In this document: piece after piece, positions 1 to 10,484 of the stretch
Layout of the letters: each line of letters starts with the position of its first letter
How positions within the stretch are numbered: the first letter of the stretch is position 1
DNA from: Chondrilla cf. caribensis
Lineage: Eukaryota > Porifera > Demospongiae > Chondrillida > Chondrillidae
NCBI GenBank assembly: GCA_964020155.1
Contig: OZ026549.1
Location: forward strand, 4,139,219 to 4,203,218
Direction: 5' to 3'
DNA length: 64,000 nucleotides
Translations under genes and position numbers: made by a program
The notes under the pieces: generated by a model
Databases searched by the model: none
What the model saw: the letters and a program-made list of their open reading frames with translations, nothing else
What the model was told of the DNA's origin: nothing

Positions 1-172
<172 letters not shown>

Positions 173-197
173 ATGCAATTGTATTTACACATGCAAA

Positions 198-264
198 ACT
201 GTTTTTGTATTATATGCATTTAGTAATCATCATGATTAGTAAATGCATATAATACAAAAACAGT
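198..264. repeat. 33-bp-arm inverted repeat (hairpin)
   Basis: Left arm 198-230 and right arm 232-264 are reverse complements with one mismatch and a one-base centre. This long palindrome lies directly after the TG repeat. It may be a foldback transposon relic or a cruciform-prone site. No gene is visible around it. Confidence 0.85.
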
Positions 265-587
265 GAAACTGCATGACACAAAAGTTTGTATGTAATCGAA
301 CGATCAGCAATATTCATGCATATATATGCTGTATACATGCATACATCTACTGACTAAAACAGTAATCATTCATGTATGTTCATGTTTAATAATATCATTA
401 TTGCAAAATATGAAGTCTCAACTACATTCACACAAAATAATAGAGTCCTACAAATCTGTTTAGCTGGTAACTACTGACCACCACAGATTATCTGTTTCTA
501 ACTTCAGATAATCTAGCCTACAAGTATACTTAGATTAACTGTTACAGTAACTATTATTATGATCATGGATGCCCTTCTTCATTTTGG

Positions 588-3500
588 TTACTCGGCTCTA
601 TAGAGGAAAAGATAGGAAGGAATAAAAGAGATAAAACCATTTTGCATAGAGAATACAGAGTAATATAAACACATGCATGCATGGAAGTCTTACAAGGCTG
701 AATTGATTGCTTGTTTCAAAGTAGCTATGATGCAACACGTCCATTATCATGACTTAGGTAAGCAGGTGTACATACATACAGTGTACAAGTACTGTATAAG
801 CTCCAATAATACCTACCAATAGCACGTACATGGTATGATTATCATCACATGTTAATGAGTGAATTGAATGTAATATACAATAAGGATAAACAAGTGTGTA
901 ACAACACAATGCCATGCATGGCAATAAGAGTAAAATCAGTGAGAATTAAATATCAAAAATTTCACTTTAACTAGCATGAACATACTATTTACATGCCAAT
1001 TAAGAATAAAACATGTTTACGGAATTTTTCATGATATGTAACTTACATCCGCGTTCACACAAAACACCAGAGTATCCAGGAGGACAGAGACATCTGTTGA
1101 AGACTCGGGGCCCACGTCTGAATGTTGAGCATGTGCCACCATTTTTGCAAGGGCAGGCTTCAGTCTACATACATGAGAATATTTATACATAGGCAATGAC
1201 TAGCACTAAGAATGTTGTGATAATATACGTAGAACAGTCAACTTGTCAATGAAATGAGCTACTAAGTAGCTATACCAGCATAAAATGCATGATGGAGGTT
1301 AGGACCATCGCTGGATGAGGAGAGGTTGATGATTAATATTCTCAGCGACAGATCACCTGTGAATTTACACTTATATAGTATGAATGTTTATCACATCATT
1401 GTGTCCTAGTTAGATGACATTGTACTAACTCCAATGAGGGGATGGTATAAGTTTTGGATGTTTTTAAACTCAAATTCAACATTTCAAGTGTTTGCATACA
1501 ACACTTATTGTTGATGCAATGCATGTATCCATTGTAGCAATACTAACTTTAGTCGTTTTAGACTAGCCAAACTTGTGAGCAAACAAAATGTCTCAAGCAC
1601 ACTCACCTCAACTCCAATCACAGTATCAGAATTCTTGTACAGCTCTCTACCATCAGGACCAGTGAACAGGAGTTGGATTTTGCCCCTACCAGCAGATGCT
1701 CCACTGGCAGCACTTGCACGAACACGGAAGGTGACTGGCGAAGTAGCTGTCAAAGAGACAGTTGATGGGATGACTGATAGAGTGACACCGCTTACAGTGG
1801 TATTAGCTGTAATCTTGACAGGAACAGAGCATGATGGCCACTGGTTAGCGGTTGTCAGGCTGAAGACATAGTTAACTGTTCCCCCAGCAGAAAGCTTACT
1901 GGATCCTGAGATTCCACTCCGGACAACATTCCAAGTTGATGGAGTTGGGTTGAATCTGTTGAAGACTGTTGCAGTGAACGAATGTCCTGATGTGGTGACC
2001 CCACTGAACTGCAGATAGAATGGTACTCCGGGTACAAGAATACGTCCATTGAAGTGTGAATCACATCGGGTTAACAAAGTACTTTGGAGGAGGGTTCCAT
2101 TAGAACTGAGTACATTAATGTACTGAGTGCGTGAGGAGTGTAGTTTGTTCAATTGGCGTGTGAAAACGTGTATGGGGAGTGAGCGTGCACACCCAGGTGG
2201 TGGTAGAGAATCAACAGGCTCAGAGGTTATTTCGTTCAGAACATCAACACTGAAATCAAAGGCATTCTCAATAACTACATCCAAAGTGAAGTTCTTACTG
2301 GCTGAAACGGTCCACACACCTGGTGTTAGAGAACTACCCTCAAAGTGGATGAATGTTATGTCAACGATCACCTGAGTCTTCACCACTGTGCCTGATGGGT
2401 TAGTGATGGTAATAAATGTACTACCAACACCAGAGCCAGGGGAGACAGTCAATCTCACACGAGCTGCGATATCTGGCACATTGAAGCTATCGGTGGGCTT
2501 AGTAGAGTTGATGGTAAGTGCACTGGAGACAGATCTTTTCTTTTTGCACACCCTTGTATTGCAGGACAGTGGTCTCAATGATGCACCGGTATTGAAGTTG
2601 TACTCCTGGATGAATTTATCAAGAGCATTACTGCAAGTCAAACTGTTGACAAGTATCCCACCAGAGTTCAACGTAAAGTCAGCATAGCCACGGACGGAAT
2701 TTTTAACACAGTTTATGTAGGTAGGGGAAGAAATACTTCCACACGTTGGACTGCTGGCAACAGCACCTTCGGGGAGAAATGCACTTATCAACACGTCGGA
2801 CCCTAAAAGTGGTGCGTAGACGTCGTTAATGTCATCATAATCTTTGGCAGGTGCATCTGTGAACAACAGAATCTGACTGTACAGGCCACTTGTTGGATCC
2901 ACAGTCCTAATTGATGCAGCCAATGCACGCTTAAGAGCACGAACACCATATTCGGGTCCATCTCCACCACCATGAGCACGAATATTGCTAAGATCGGTAA
3001 CAAAATCTTCAAGGTCTGAAAGGCTATCGGTCTGGTATGACTTTGGAGTGAAAATTCCTGTTGCAGCCTCTGTAAACATAATTGAAATAAAATAATATAT
3101 TAATTGAAAAGCATGCAGTATGTTGAACATAGATTAAAGATTAAATTATCATTACTTTCACTTTAATTTCTTCAACAATGTCGTCTAACATACATATAAG
3201 GCCTTCTGTGCAAGTATGGTCATTATTCCAAGCACCAAACTCCGTAATGTTTATAATGTTTAATTTATTAATTAATCAATTAATAACATACAATATATAC
3301 CCAAACAATTTGTTTTATGATATATAGGCAAGTAATTATCCACTGGTACATGACTGCAACTATGAAACATTTATATACGTACCGGTACATAGCACACCTA
3401 ACGTGTAACACTCATTCACACACAGCATACGTAAAACTACTGAGCCCTAGACAGTGTGTAGCCTTTGAGGCCGTGAACACAGCTCCCTTCATTCTTAAAT

Positions 3501-4261
3501 GCTTGTCATAGTACACCCTCATTCATAATCAGTATAATATGATATACACTACCCTCACCTGGATCATTGAATGTTCCAAGAATATACTTTGCTGGTCCAC
3601 CTCTCTCACTTTTCAGAAAGGATCGCACAAGACACTTCACTGCATCAATCTCATTAGACATACTACCTGTGTCATCAATTACAAAGGCTACGGAGAAATC
3701 TGCTGAGCTGAGACCGAAAAAGATGACACCCAAATCACTTCCATCAAGGCAATCGAAGAATTCATCGATAGTGGTATACGTCGCGCGTTTGGCTCGGCTG
3801 TCAGCAGACTTGACTTTCAAGCAAGTCATGGCTCCAAATATTTCACGGAGTTTTTGAGTGTCTTTACTTTCAAAGGCCTTCTCGTACTCTGTTACCAGGT
3901 CAGGAAAATCATCCAATGAAATTGATCCAGAGCCAGAACCATGGCAAGCCTTATAGAATGCCCTGGAAATTTCTGCCACTGCCTCGTAGAATGATGCCGA
4001 CATCTTAGGTGAAGGTGAGGTTTTAGTTGCATTCAAGACACTTCGGTAAACTGCTTCATCTGTGACCTCAGAAGAGCTGTCATCGGTTTTTAAAATACTC
4101 AAGGAGGAAATTTCTCGTAGTTGTGTAGTTTCGGCAACTTTTCGACCTTCAATGTATTCACTCCTGACACAGATAGGGCCGTGTGGTAAAGATACACCAG
4201 ATACTTCAATGCATCCTACTAAAAAGAGGATTCCCAAAGCCAAACACCACATTTTGACCAT
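588..4261 (-). CDS. Secreted VWA-domain protein with EGF exon (VWA7/hemicentin-type)
   Basis: Minus-strand gene. Exon 1 is 4261-3559, exon 2 is 3069-1607, and an EGF exon is 1164-1047. Exon 1 ends in phase 1 and joins exon 2 in frame across the VWA domain. Exon 2 ends in phase 0 and meets the EGF exon in frame. The protein starts with a signal peptide (MVKMW then a hydrophobic run), has a furin-like RAKR at about residues 156-159, and a MIDAS motif DDTGSMS at about 196-202. The VWA continues in exon 2 with GGGDGPEYG and FTDAPAKDY, which resemble the hemicentin/VWA7 VWA. A long beta-rich region follows, then an EGF module (C-P-C-K-N-G-G-T-C ... C-L-C-P-P-G-Y). A good acceptor near 597 followed at once by a stop (588-590) may be the last exon, but that end is uncertain. 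Likely an extracellular matrix or secreted protein. Confidence 0.82.
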
Positions 4262-4307
4262 ATTGTATGCAAGGTAATTGCAACTGCTCTCCGTCAATTC
4301 AACTATT

Positions 4308-4317
4308 CCTTTTATAC
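4308..4317 (-). promoter_or_regulatory. TATA box of the VWA gene
   Basis: On the minus strand the site reads GTATAAAAGG. It lies about 47-56 nt before the ATG at 4261 and only 11 nt before the earlier in-frame ATG at 4297. Transcription starting about 30 nt downstream would exclude the 4297 ATG, so the start at 4261, directly before the signal peptide, is preferred. Confidence 0.6.
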
Positions 4318-4860
4318 TCTCCCATCCAGGATGCTCAAGCTGTTTTCAAGCTGGCCAGATCTAATTATCCCATCTGGAATACATAACAGTTACTGTATAC
4401 ATTATTCTGGAGATAAGGAAGTTGTAGATTGGGTCCTGACATCACCAACTTCCTCCAGACAGGAAGTGGTATTATGCCAGGATCCACTAACAGTAATGTA
4501 GTAAAATTGAATGTCGTGAATCTGAAAGTCATCTCATGTTACAGGCCCTTTTCCAACACTTGATCAAGTTAGTCATACTATAGTACATGCTGGGTATTGG
4601 GGTTCATTTGACAATCAGTATTACACCATACATACATACCATTACACAGTGACATGCTATGAAATTTGTTGATTAGGGATAAACACTGTAAACTGTGACA
4701 GCTGAATAACCATAGAAGATCCGTGTAGTTTGCCTTGTCCATACATGCAATCTGTTTGAGCTAGGGTACTTTTGTGTTCAGTTAAGACCTATGCTTCGGC
4801 AACATTTAGCATGTACATTTAACTTTGCTCATCATACAAAGCATTATTGTTAGTCTATTA

Positions 4861-5022
4861 CGGTGCATCCCCTGTCATCCAAACCTCTGGGACATTACAT
4901 ACATTAATTTTGAGAGAAGTGTTCGGTAAATGTTGAAGTTTACAGTGCATCACGGGTCATCCACCCCTCTGGGACATTATGTACATTTGTGAGAAGTGTT
5001 CAGTTATTAGATGTCGAAGTTT
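4861..5022. repeat. Two-copy tandem repeat, period about 82 bp
   Basis: The block beginning GGTGCATC, containing CTCTGGGACATTA and ending GTTGAAGTTT occurs twice in a row, at 4861 and 4943, with moderate divergence. Confidence 0.75.
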
Positions 5023-5766
5023 AGATTACTGAAATCAAATGAATATAAAGTGTACAATGTGGTCTTCATACATCTGACGCAATATATACTGCATGAATGC
5101 CACTCCAAATGATCAGTTTTCTCCTATAGGAGTTTAGGCTATATCTTCCAGACATTTACACCAACAGAGCCACTATGAAGTATCAATATTAAAATTGAAT
5201 TGTTCTTTCAACCAGGGCTATCCCCGTGCAACTGCTGGAAGACCACAATTTTGAAAATGATTTTTAATCTTTTACATCATGCAAGCTGGTATTCCCAAAT
5301 CAATATGTATGTATGAATATGTCTACATGTAGGGCTTCTCCTAGGCTCTCTCTTATGCAGTTTCCAATTGGCTACCACCCATGTAATAGATGTGATACAT
5401 ATATTTCATACATAGCTATATCGAATGATCGGCTGTGTACCAATACAGAGTGACCCCCTTGCTAGGTATACGTAGAGTAGGATCAACATGCATGTTGAAT
5501 CAATTTAATTGAGCATATTAACTGCTGATAGTTGATCATTTGTATATGAGATAGTAACAAATCAATCTTACTTACTGACTGGAAGGTCGGCAGTTGCATG
5601 CATTGATGAATATGCCACAGGTATTGTGACGTATGTAATAGTTCTTGTGTTATTGTTCAACCTATTTCCTGACACCATTCTATTGTCAGGCTGTTGCTAT
5701 TGGCTGCTTAGGTGACAAACCAATCACAAACATCACAGTACACATCCACGATCAGGCAGTACATAT

Positions 5767-6095
5767 AGTTCTATGGGTATAATACCAGACCCCATTATCC
5801 TGTCAGGTGTTGTGAGGATAATCAATTGCAAACCTTAGCAGTCAGGAAGGGCATATAGTTCTATGAGTATAATGCCAGACCCCATTATCCTGCTAGTTTG
5901 TTGGCTGTACGTGAGGATAGAATTGATTGCAAACCTCAACAGCTAAATAATGCATAGTTTATGGGTATAATACCAGACCCCATTACCCTGTTAGTTTGTT
6001 GGCTGTGGAGATAAAACCAATGGCAAACCTTAACAGTCAGGTAGTGCATCATTCTATGGGTATAATACCAGACCCCATTATCCTGTTACCTTGTT
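5767..6095. repeat. Tandem repeat, four copies of about 90-99 bp
   Basis: Copies start near 5767, 5857, 5956 and 6051. Each contains CCAGACCCCATTA and, except for the truncated last copy, a segment like TTGCAAACCT. The copies differ by small indels, which suggests an ageing satellite-like block. Confidence 0.8.
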
Positions 6096-6747
6096 ATTAG
6101 CCATGTTCAGACCCACTACCTATCAGCCTTCCTTCTGTTTACACAAAGTGGTAAATTATGCATGATGTCACCAGCAGTAACTATACTGGAACTGACCATC
6201 TTGAGTTCTAGCGGTATTCTGATGTCATTTCTATGCACGTACAGTATAACTATTATGGAGAAACCAATTATAAAACCAACTAAAGAGTGAAGTAGCAGTT
6301 TAGACTAGACTATGTACCTGTCAGGCAGTCTGACAATCTCTTTAACCTTTTACACTTCAGCTGTGGGGCTCATGATGACCAAGCACCACACAGGATATGA
6401 TGTAACCATGAACACACCAAATGCAGCTCATTCTGGTGCTGAATTGTTTCAATATTGCAACTGTGCATGTGTACAGTTAATAGAATTCACTGAAAATTCA
6501 AAGTTTGTTCGATCAATATGCAGACTTGTAGCTTCAAGATACATTGTTTTGCATAATATGGATAAAGAACTTGTATACCTCTATTCCATGTCAAATTTAC
6601 CGTTGCAGTAACAGTACAATTAATAATTCAGGCTATTCAAATCATTACATTAGCCCACGTTAATACCCTGTTACCATATATTATACAGAGTCTAGCTGTA
6701 GCTCATCAGCAGGTGTGTACATGTGTTTGTGTTAAAATGCATTGTAT

Positions 6748-7060
6748 GGACCCTGAGTGTGCCATATTGACCAGTGAGGGTAACTTCCTCACTTGTCACA
6801 ATAAAGTCTGTACACCCTACACATGCACTCCTCCTCCACGACTTGTCATCATAAGATCTAGATCTGTAGCACCTCTACAGGTATGTACATGCATATGTAT
6901 TTGCGTTTGTATGTGTCATATGGCCAGGTCATCAGTATGCACCATGATAACTACAACAAAATTTACATTGCTCACCTTCACAGGTGTGTATACTTGTGCA
7001 GTCTGTAAGTGTATTGCTCTTGATGACAAATGAGGAGTGTCTCTACAAGTGTTCAATAAG
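6748..7060 (+). other. Possible two small exons, unrecognised
   Basis: A short open stretch (6748-6881) beginning MDPECAILTSEG ends exactly at CTACAG|GTATGT, a good donor. A candidate second exon follows CTTCACAG at about 6984 and ends before GTTAGT near 7060. The joined peptide is cysteine-rich and matches no family I know. This could be chance; splice-site appearance is the only support. Confidence 0.2.
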
Positions 7061-7248
7061 GTTAGTGTCTACATTGATCAGAGACATCTTACTCAAAGTT
7101 TTAATATGTGGTACGTTAGTATTATTAATGGTGAGACTAAGATAAACCTTGATACTAACAACATCAGCATAACCATTATTGCAATGGCTTATCACGTGCT
7201 TGTTGCTATAGTAACTCATATGCGAAGTTCCTTCCTACGTATGGTACA

Positions 7249-8016
7249 ATGTCCTTTTCTCCTCATAGCTTGAAGATACCGAAAGGGTTTGAAACTTTAC
7301 TTGAAGGACTGTGCCGCGAGGTTCTCAGAGAACAACCAGAAGATATCATTCAATTTGCTTCGGAGTACTTCATTAAGCGCCTCGAATCCAGAGACGGCGG
7401 AGAGAAAGCTGTCAAATCACAAACGCACGATGACTCTTCGGAGCCTATCGATGACAAAAATTGTGAAGAGGTACAAGAAAACCCCAGTCCTTCGAATGCT
7501 TTGGAAGAAGACTTTAACCCCGAACGATTGAACAACGTGGAGGGTGAGGAATCTCTCTGTAACAACGAGAATGTAAGTAGAAAAAACGGTCGTGAAGTAG
7601 AAGATACTACGGCAGTAGACAGTCCTCGAGTAGAAGATACTACATCATTAGACAGTCGTCGAGTAGAAGAAACCTCCACAGTAGACAGTCGTGAAGTAGA
7701 AAATACTACATCATTAGACAGTCATCGAGTAGAAGATACTACATCATTAGACAGTCGTCGAGTAGAAGAAACCTCCACAGTAGACAGTCCTCAAGTAGAC
7801 GATAGTACAGCAGTAGACAGTCCCTCAGACGAGGAGACGCCCGACAACACAGATGATTGTTCCACTGACCTAGACCATTCTGCTGAGCAAAATGAAGTTA
7901 AGGATGAAACTGGGCACACTCAGGAAGTCCCTGATAGCTCTCAGCAAGTGGAAAGCAACGAAGAGGAGAAAACTGATCGGAATACTGGCAGTGAATGTGA
8001 TCCATCCGATACTTGA
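7249..8016 (+). CDS. RIIa-domain protein, Sp17/CABYR-like, with acidic repeat tail
   Basis: Single-exon 255-aa protein. Residues about 9-47 (IPKGFETLLEGLCREVLREQ and on to FASEYF) match the RIIa dimerisation/docking domain of PKA regulatory subunits and of sperm protein Sp17, including its characteristic IPxGFxxLLEGLxRExLRxQP pattern. The rest is acidic and low in complexity, with seven tandem 11-residue repeats. Family knowledge suggests a dimeric adaptor that binds amphipathic helices of A-kinase anchoring proteins in cilia or flagella. The ATG at 7249 gives MSFSPHS before the domain, close in form to the Sp17 N-terminus. A pyrimidine-rich CTCCTCATAG just inside the frame (to 7267) could instead be a splice acceptor. 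An ATTAAA near 8126 could serve polyadenylation. Confidence 0.85.
   Translation: MSFSPHSLKIPKGFETLLEGLCREVLREQPEDIIQFASEYFIKRLESRDGGEKAVKSQTHDDSSEPIDDKNCEEVQENPSPSNALEEDFNPERLNNVEGEESLCNNENVSRKNGREVEDTTAVDSPRVEDTTSLDSRRVEETSTVDSREVENTTSLDSHRVEDTTSLDSRRVEETSTVDSPQVDDSTAVDSPSDEETPDNTDDCSTDLDHSAEQNEVKDETGHTQEVPDSSQQVESNEEEKTDRNTGSECDPSDT
7597..7827 (+). repeat. 33-bp coding tandem repeat, seven copies
   Basis: Seven exact-length 33-bp units encode variants of VEDTTSLDSRR inside the RIIa protein. Units alternate between VEDTTSLDS and VEETSTVDS forms, showing a higher-order pattern from duplication of more than one unit at a time. Being a multiple of three, length changes keep the frame. Confidence 0.95.
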
Positions 8017-8476
8017 TCGTAATATGTTATCCAAGTTTGTTGAACAACACATACCTTGTAATAATATGTTGTTATCTTCTGTGTGTGGATCTATGTGACT
8101 AGCATTCATGAGTACAAAATGTCCATTAAAGAGCACTGTAATTAACCAAGACATCTTTGCAGTTGTTTTGATTCAATTTATGATGTCTGTAAATGATATG
8201 ATAAATTTATTGTTCCAGCCATTTTGTTTGCTGTTACACAAGCTTCATTTATGTCACAACTGTTTCCACATGTACTATGGCTCCAAAATGCCCACAAAAG
8301 GTCTGGCTTTGCTAGACCATATTATTATGCATCTCTCATTGACTGTTTCGAGAACATCCGCTTGCTCATGCGATAATATGAAAGCAAATTATACGCACAC
8401 TAGCATATCCTATCAATAGTGTGTAATATGTAGTGTAAGAATTGAAATTAAACCATAATACTATCATATATTGGTA

Positions 8477-8679
8477 TACAGTGGAACCTCTGTATAAAGG
8501 ACACATTGAGACCAGCTAATTTTTGTCCACTGTAGAGAGGTTGTCCACTCTTCACAGGTGAAAATGTATTACTACCATAGGATAGCCGATTTTTGGTGCC
8601 TCCAGAAGTGTCCTTTGTAGAGAGGTACTTTCTATGGTGTCCTTTATTCAGAGTGTCCTTTAATAGAGGCTCCACTGTA
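8477..8679. mobile_element. MITE with pogo/Tigger-like termini
   Basis: A 203-bp element including TA at each end. Left terminus is TACAGTGGAACCTCT and the right terminus is the inverted TACAGTGGAGCCTCT; terminal similarity extends about 27 bp to GGACAC. The CAGTGGAACCTC start and TA target are typical of pogo/Tigger (Tc1-mariner) elements. It has no coding capacity. Related copies lie in the receptor array near 35.7, 49.6 and 55.3 kb. Confidence 0.85.
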
Positions 8680-8918
8680 ATTATTATGTCGGCAAACTGA
8701 AGGGATTCATTCTATTATAGAGTATAATATACTTGATAAGCTTATAATGTAATATTACATGACCTCTTATAATTATACACAAATACACATCAATTGTTTG
8801 TGATTGCTGATATGCAGCTGCTCAATCAGGCAAAACTGGTTTGCTGGTCACCAAACAGTTGAAAACAAGTCCCATCTCAAATATGGAGGTGGGGACGGGT
8901 CATGGCTATACAAGACTA

Positions 8919-9860
8919 CTATTCAAGAGTAGAAATACCGTAAATACTGGAAAGAGGCATGTTGAGACTGCCTTCCGTACACATGCGAACACATTTTGTT
9001 TTAGGCACTGCTCCAAATTGTTCTTCAACCATTTTAATCCCGACCTGATTATCTTCTGGTATGTAGGTTGCCAGTTTCAACTGAGGATCAATAGGAGAAA
9101 CACAATCGAGGGACTTTTTCAAAAGAACTTGAGCTGTTACAAGTGTATCGCTTGCATAAGGAAACGCACAATAGCAACCCTTATAATCTTTTACTAGAAT
9201 GATGAACCCTACCAGTGTGGATTGTTCGTCGACGGCTACAAAGCTTATGCTATCTTCAAGAGATATCCATGATGATAGCAATAGCATACGGTTAACACCA
9301 TAAATACTCCTGTCGTACTCAGCAAGCTTGTTGATGTCCACTCCAGAACCAGGGAGTATCTTGATTCCTACTGGAGAAGTGGTGGCTGAGAGAGCTTCAG
9401 CAACACTATAAGCAAACATATCATGCTTCACAATGACAAAATCCTTGCGAAAACCATTTCTCGTCTCGTACTTGTCCACCATATCAACAACTGAATCTAA
9501 TACGATGTTGCGTTGCTCTCCTCCGACAGCGCCCATGGCGTGTTTCCACGTTCGAAGACCGTATCCTTTACCTCGGTACTGTGGCACTACAATGAAATTT
9601 CCTATTCTACAATACCGATCGCCGAACTCATGTACGGCTATACATGAAATTTTCTTTCCTTCCAGTTCACCAATGAAAAAATTTGAAGACATGTCGGCAG
9701 AAAAGTAACATTCGGGGTCTTTGCCTCTTGTCGTCCAACCTTCTTCTCTACACGTGCTAATCACCCACCGCAAATCGTCCAGAGACGAAGCACGACTAAC
9801 TGTAAAAGTATCTACATGAAATAGACTCATCTGATCATGAGAATTCCCGCGATCGGCCAT
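8919..9860 (-). CDS. GNAT-family N-acetyltransferase with C-terminal second domain
   Basis: Intronless 313-aa protein if started at the ATG at 9860 (AAAATGG context, peptide MADRG). An upstream in-frame ATG at 9875 adds five residues. Residues about 20-150 form a GNAT fold with the acetyl-CoA motif A signature QYRGKGYG at about 94-101, preceded by the beta-4 segment IGNFIVVP. The C-terminal half (about 155-313) looks like the second domain found in YitH-like or DUF1248-type acetyltransferases in nematodes and other invertebrates. The protein transfers an acetyl group from acetyl-CoA to an amine; the substrate cannot be told. No signal peptide or TM segment, so probably cytosolic. Confidence 0.85.
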   Translation of the reverse strand: MADRGNSHDQMSLFHVDTFTVSRASSLDDLRWVISTCREEGWTTRGKDPECYFSADMSSNFFIGELEGKKISCIAVHEFGDRYCRIGNFIVVPQYRGKGYGLRTWKHAMGAVGGEQRNIVLDSVVDMVDKYETRNGFRKDFVIVKHDMFAYSVAEALSATTSPVGIKILPGSGVDINKLAEYDRSIYGVNRMLLLSSWISLEDSISFVAVDEQSTLVGFIILVKDYKGCYCAFPYASDTLVTAQVLLKKSLDCVSPIDPQLKLATYIPEDNQVGIKMVEEQFGAVPKTKCVRMCTEGSLNMPLSSIYGISTLE

Positions 9861-9875
9861 TTTACTGTAGCACAT

Positions 9876-10484
9876 GTATAAGCGAGGTAATTACCGAGCG
9901 TTAGGGAGGTAATTGTTTCCGTTCGTTTGGGGAGTCCGATCGATATGTAAGATCTACGTATTTGCGAGGTTCTGAACTTTGTTCACAACTAGTATAATAT
10001 TATTATATTATATAATTTAGACTATATATATAATATGATAATATTATTATTATAAATAAAGAATTTGAATTCAAAATTAACTGCATAGTCCATAATATGA
10101 TACCATTATAATAATAAGTATTATTATCGATTGTATATATAAAATTAACATTAAATTTCAAATTCACTGCTTATAATTACGTAAGTCTACATGGTATGAT
10201 CATGGGTATATCTGTATGTATTATGCAGCAAGCTTAAGATGCATATTACACATGTGCACGCTATAACTTTATGGTGTATATCCCACACACACATACACGT
10301 CCACTTTCGTCTACTCAATTGATAAATATGAATACAATAGTCATAACATTGCAATATTATTATTATAATTATAATACCATTACCATACAACATTACTAGT
10401 ACCCTATTACCACAATATTATTCACGAGGAAATTTAATAATATAATTATCAATGACATAAACTGTTGGACTTCATCTCAGCTCG
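9876..10484. other. AT-rich intergenic spacer
   Basis: Very AT-rich sequence with runs of TATA and ATTATT between about 9995 and 10160. No gene or structured element that I can support. It separates the 5' end of the GNAT gene from the 3' end of the arginyl-tRNA synthetase gene. Confidence 0.6.

Larger units (their letters stand above)
4318..6700. other. Intergenic region, no convincing gene
   Basis: About 2.4 kb upstream of the VWA gene. Apart from two tandem-repeat blocks (listed separately) I see no coding signal. The open frame at 6312-6611 matches nothing I recognise and lacks splice or promoter support. Confidence 0.6.

Noticed and set aside
1575..1871. Plus-strand frames across 1.5-4.3 kb
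   Set aside because: Antisense shadows of the VWA gene, which has consistent splice phases and domain motifs on the minus strand.
6312..6611. 99-residue plus-strand frame
   Set aside because: No recognisable domain, no neighbouring splice sites, AT-rich intergenic setting.
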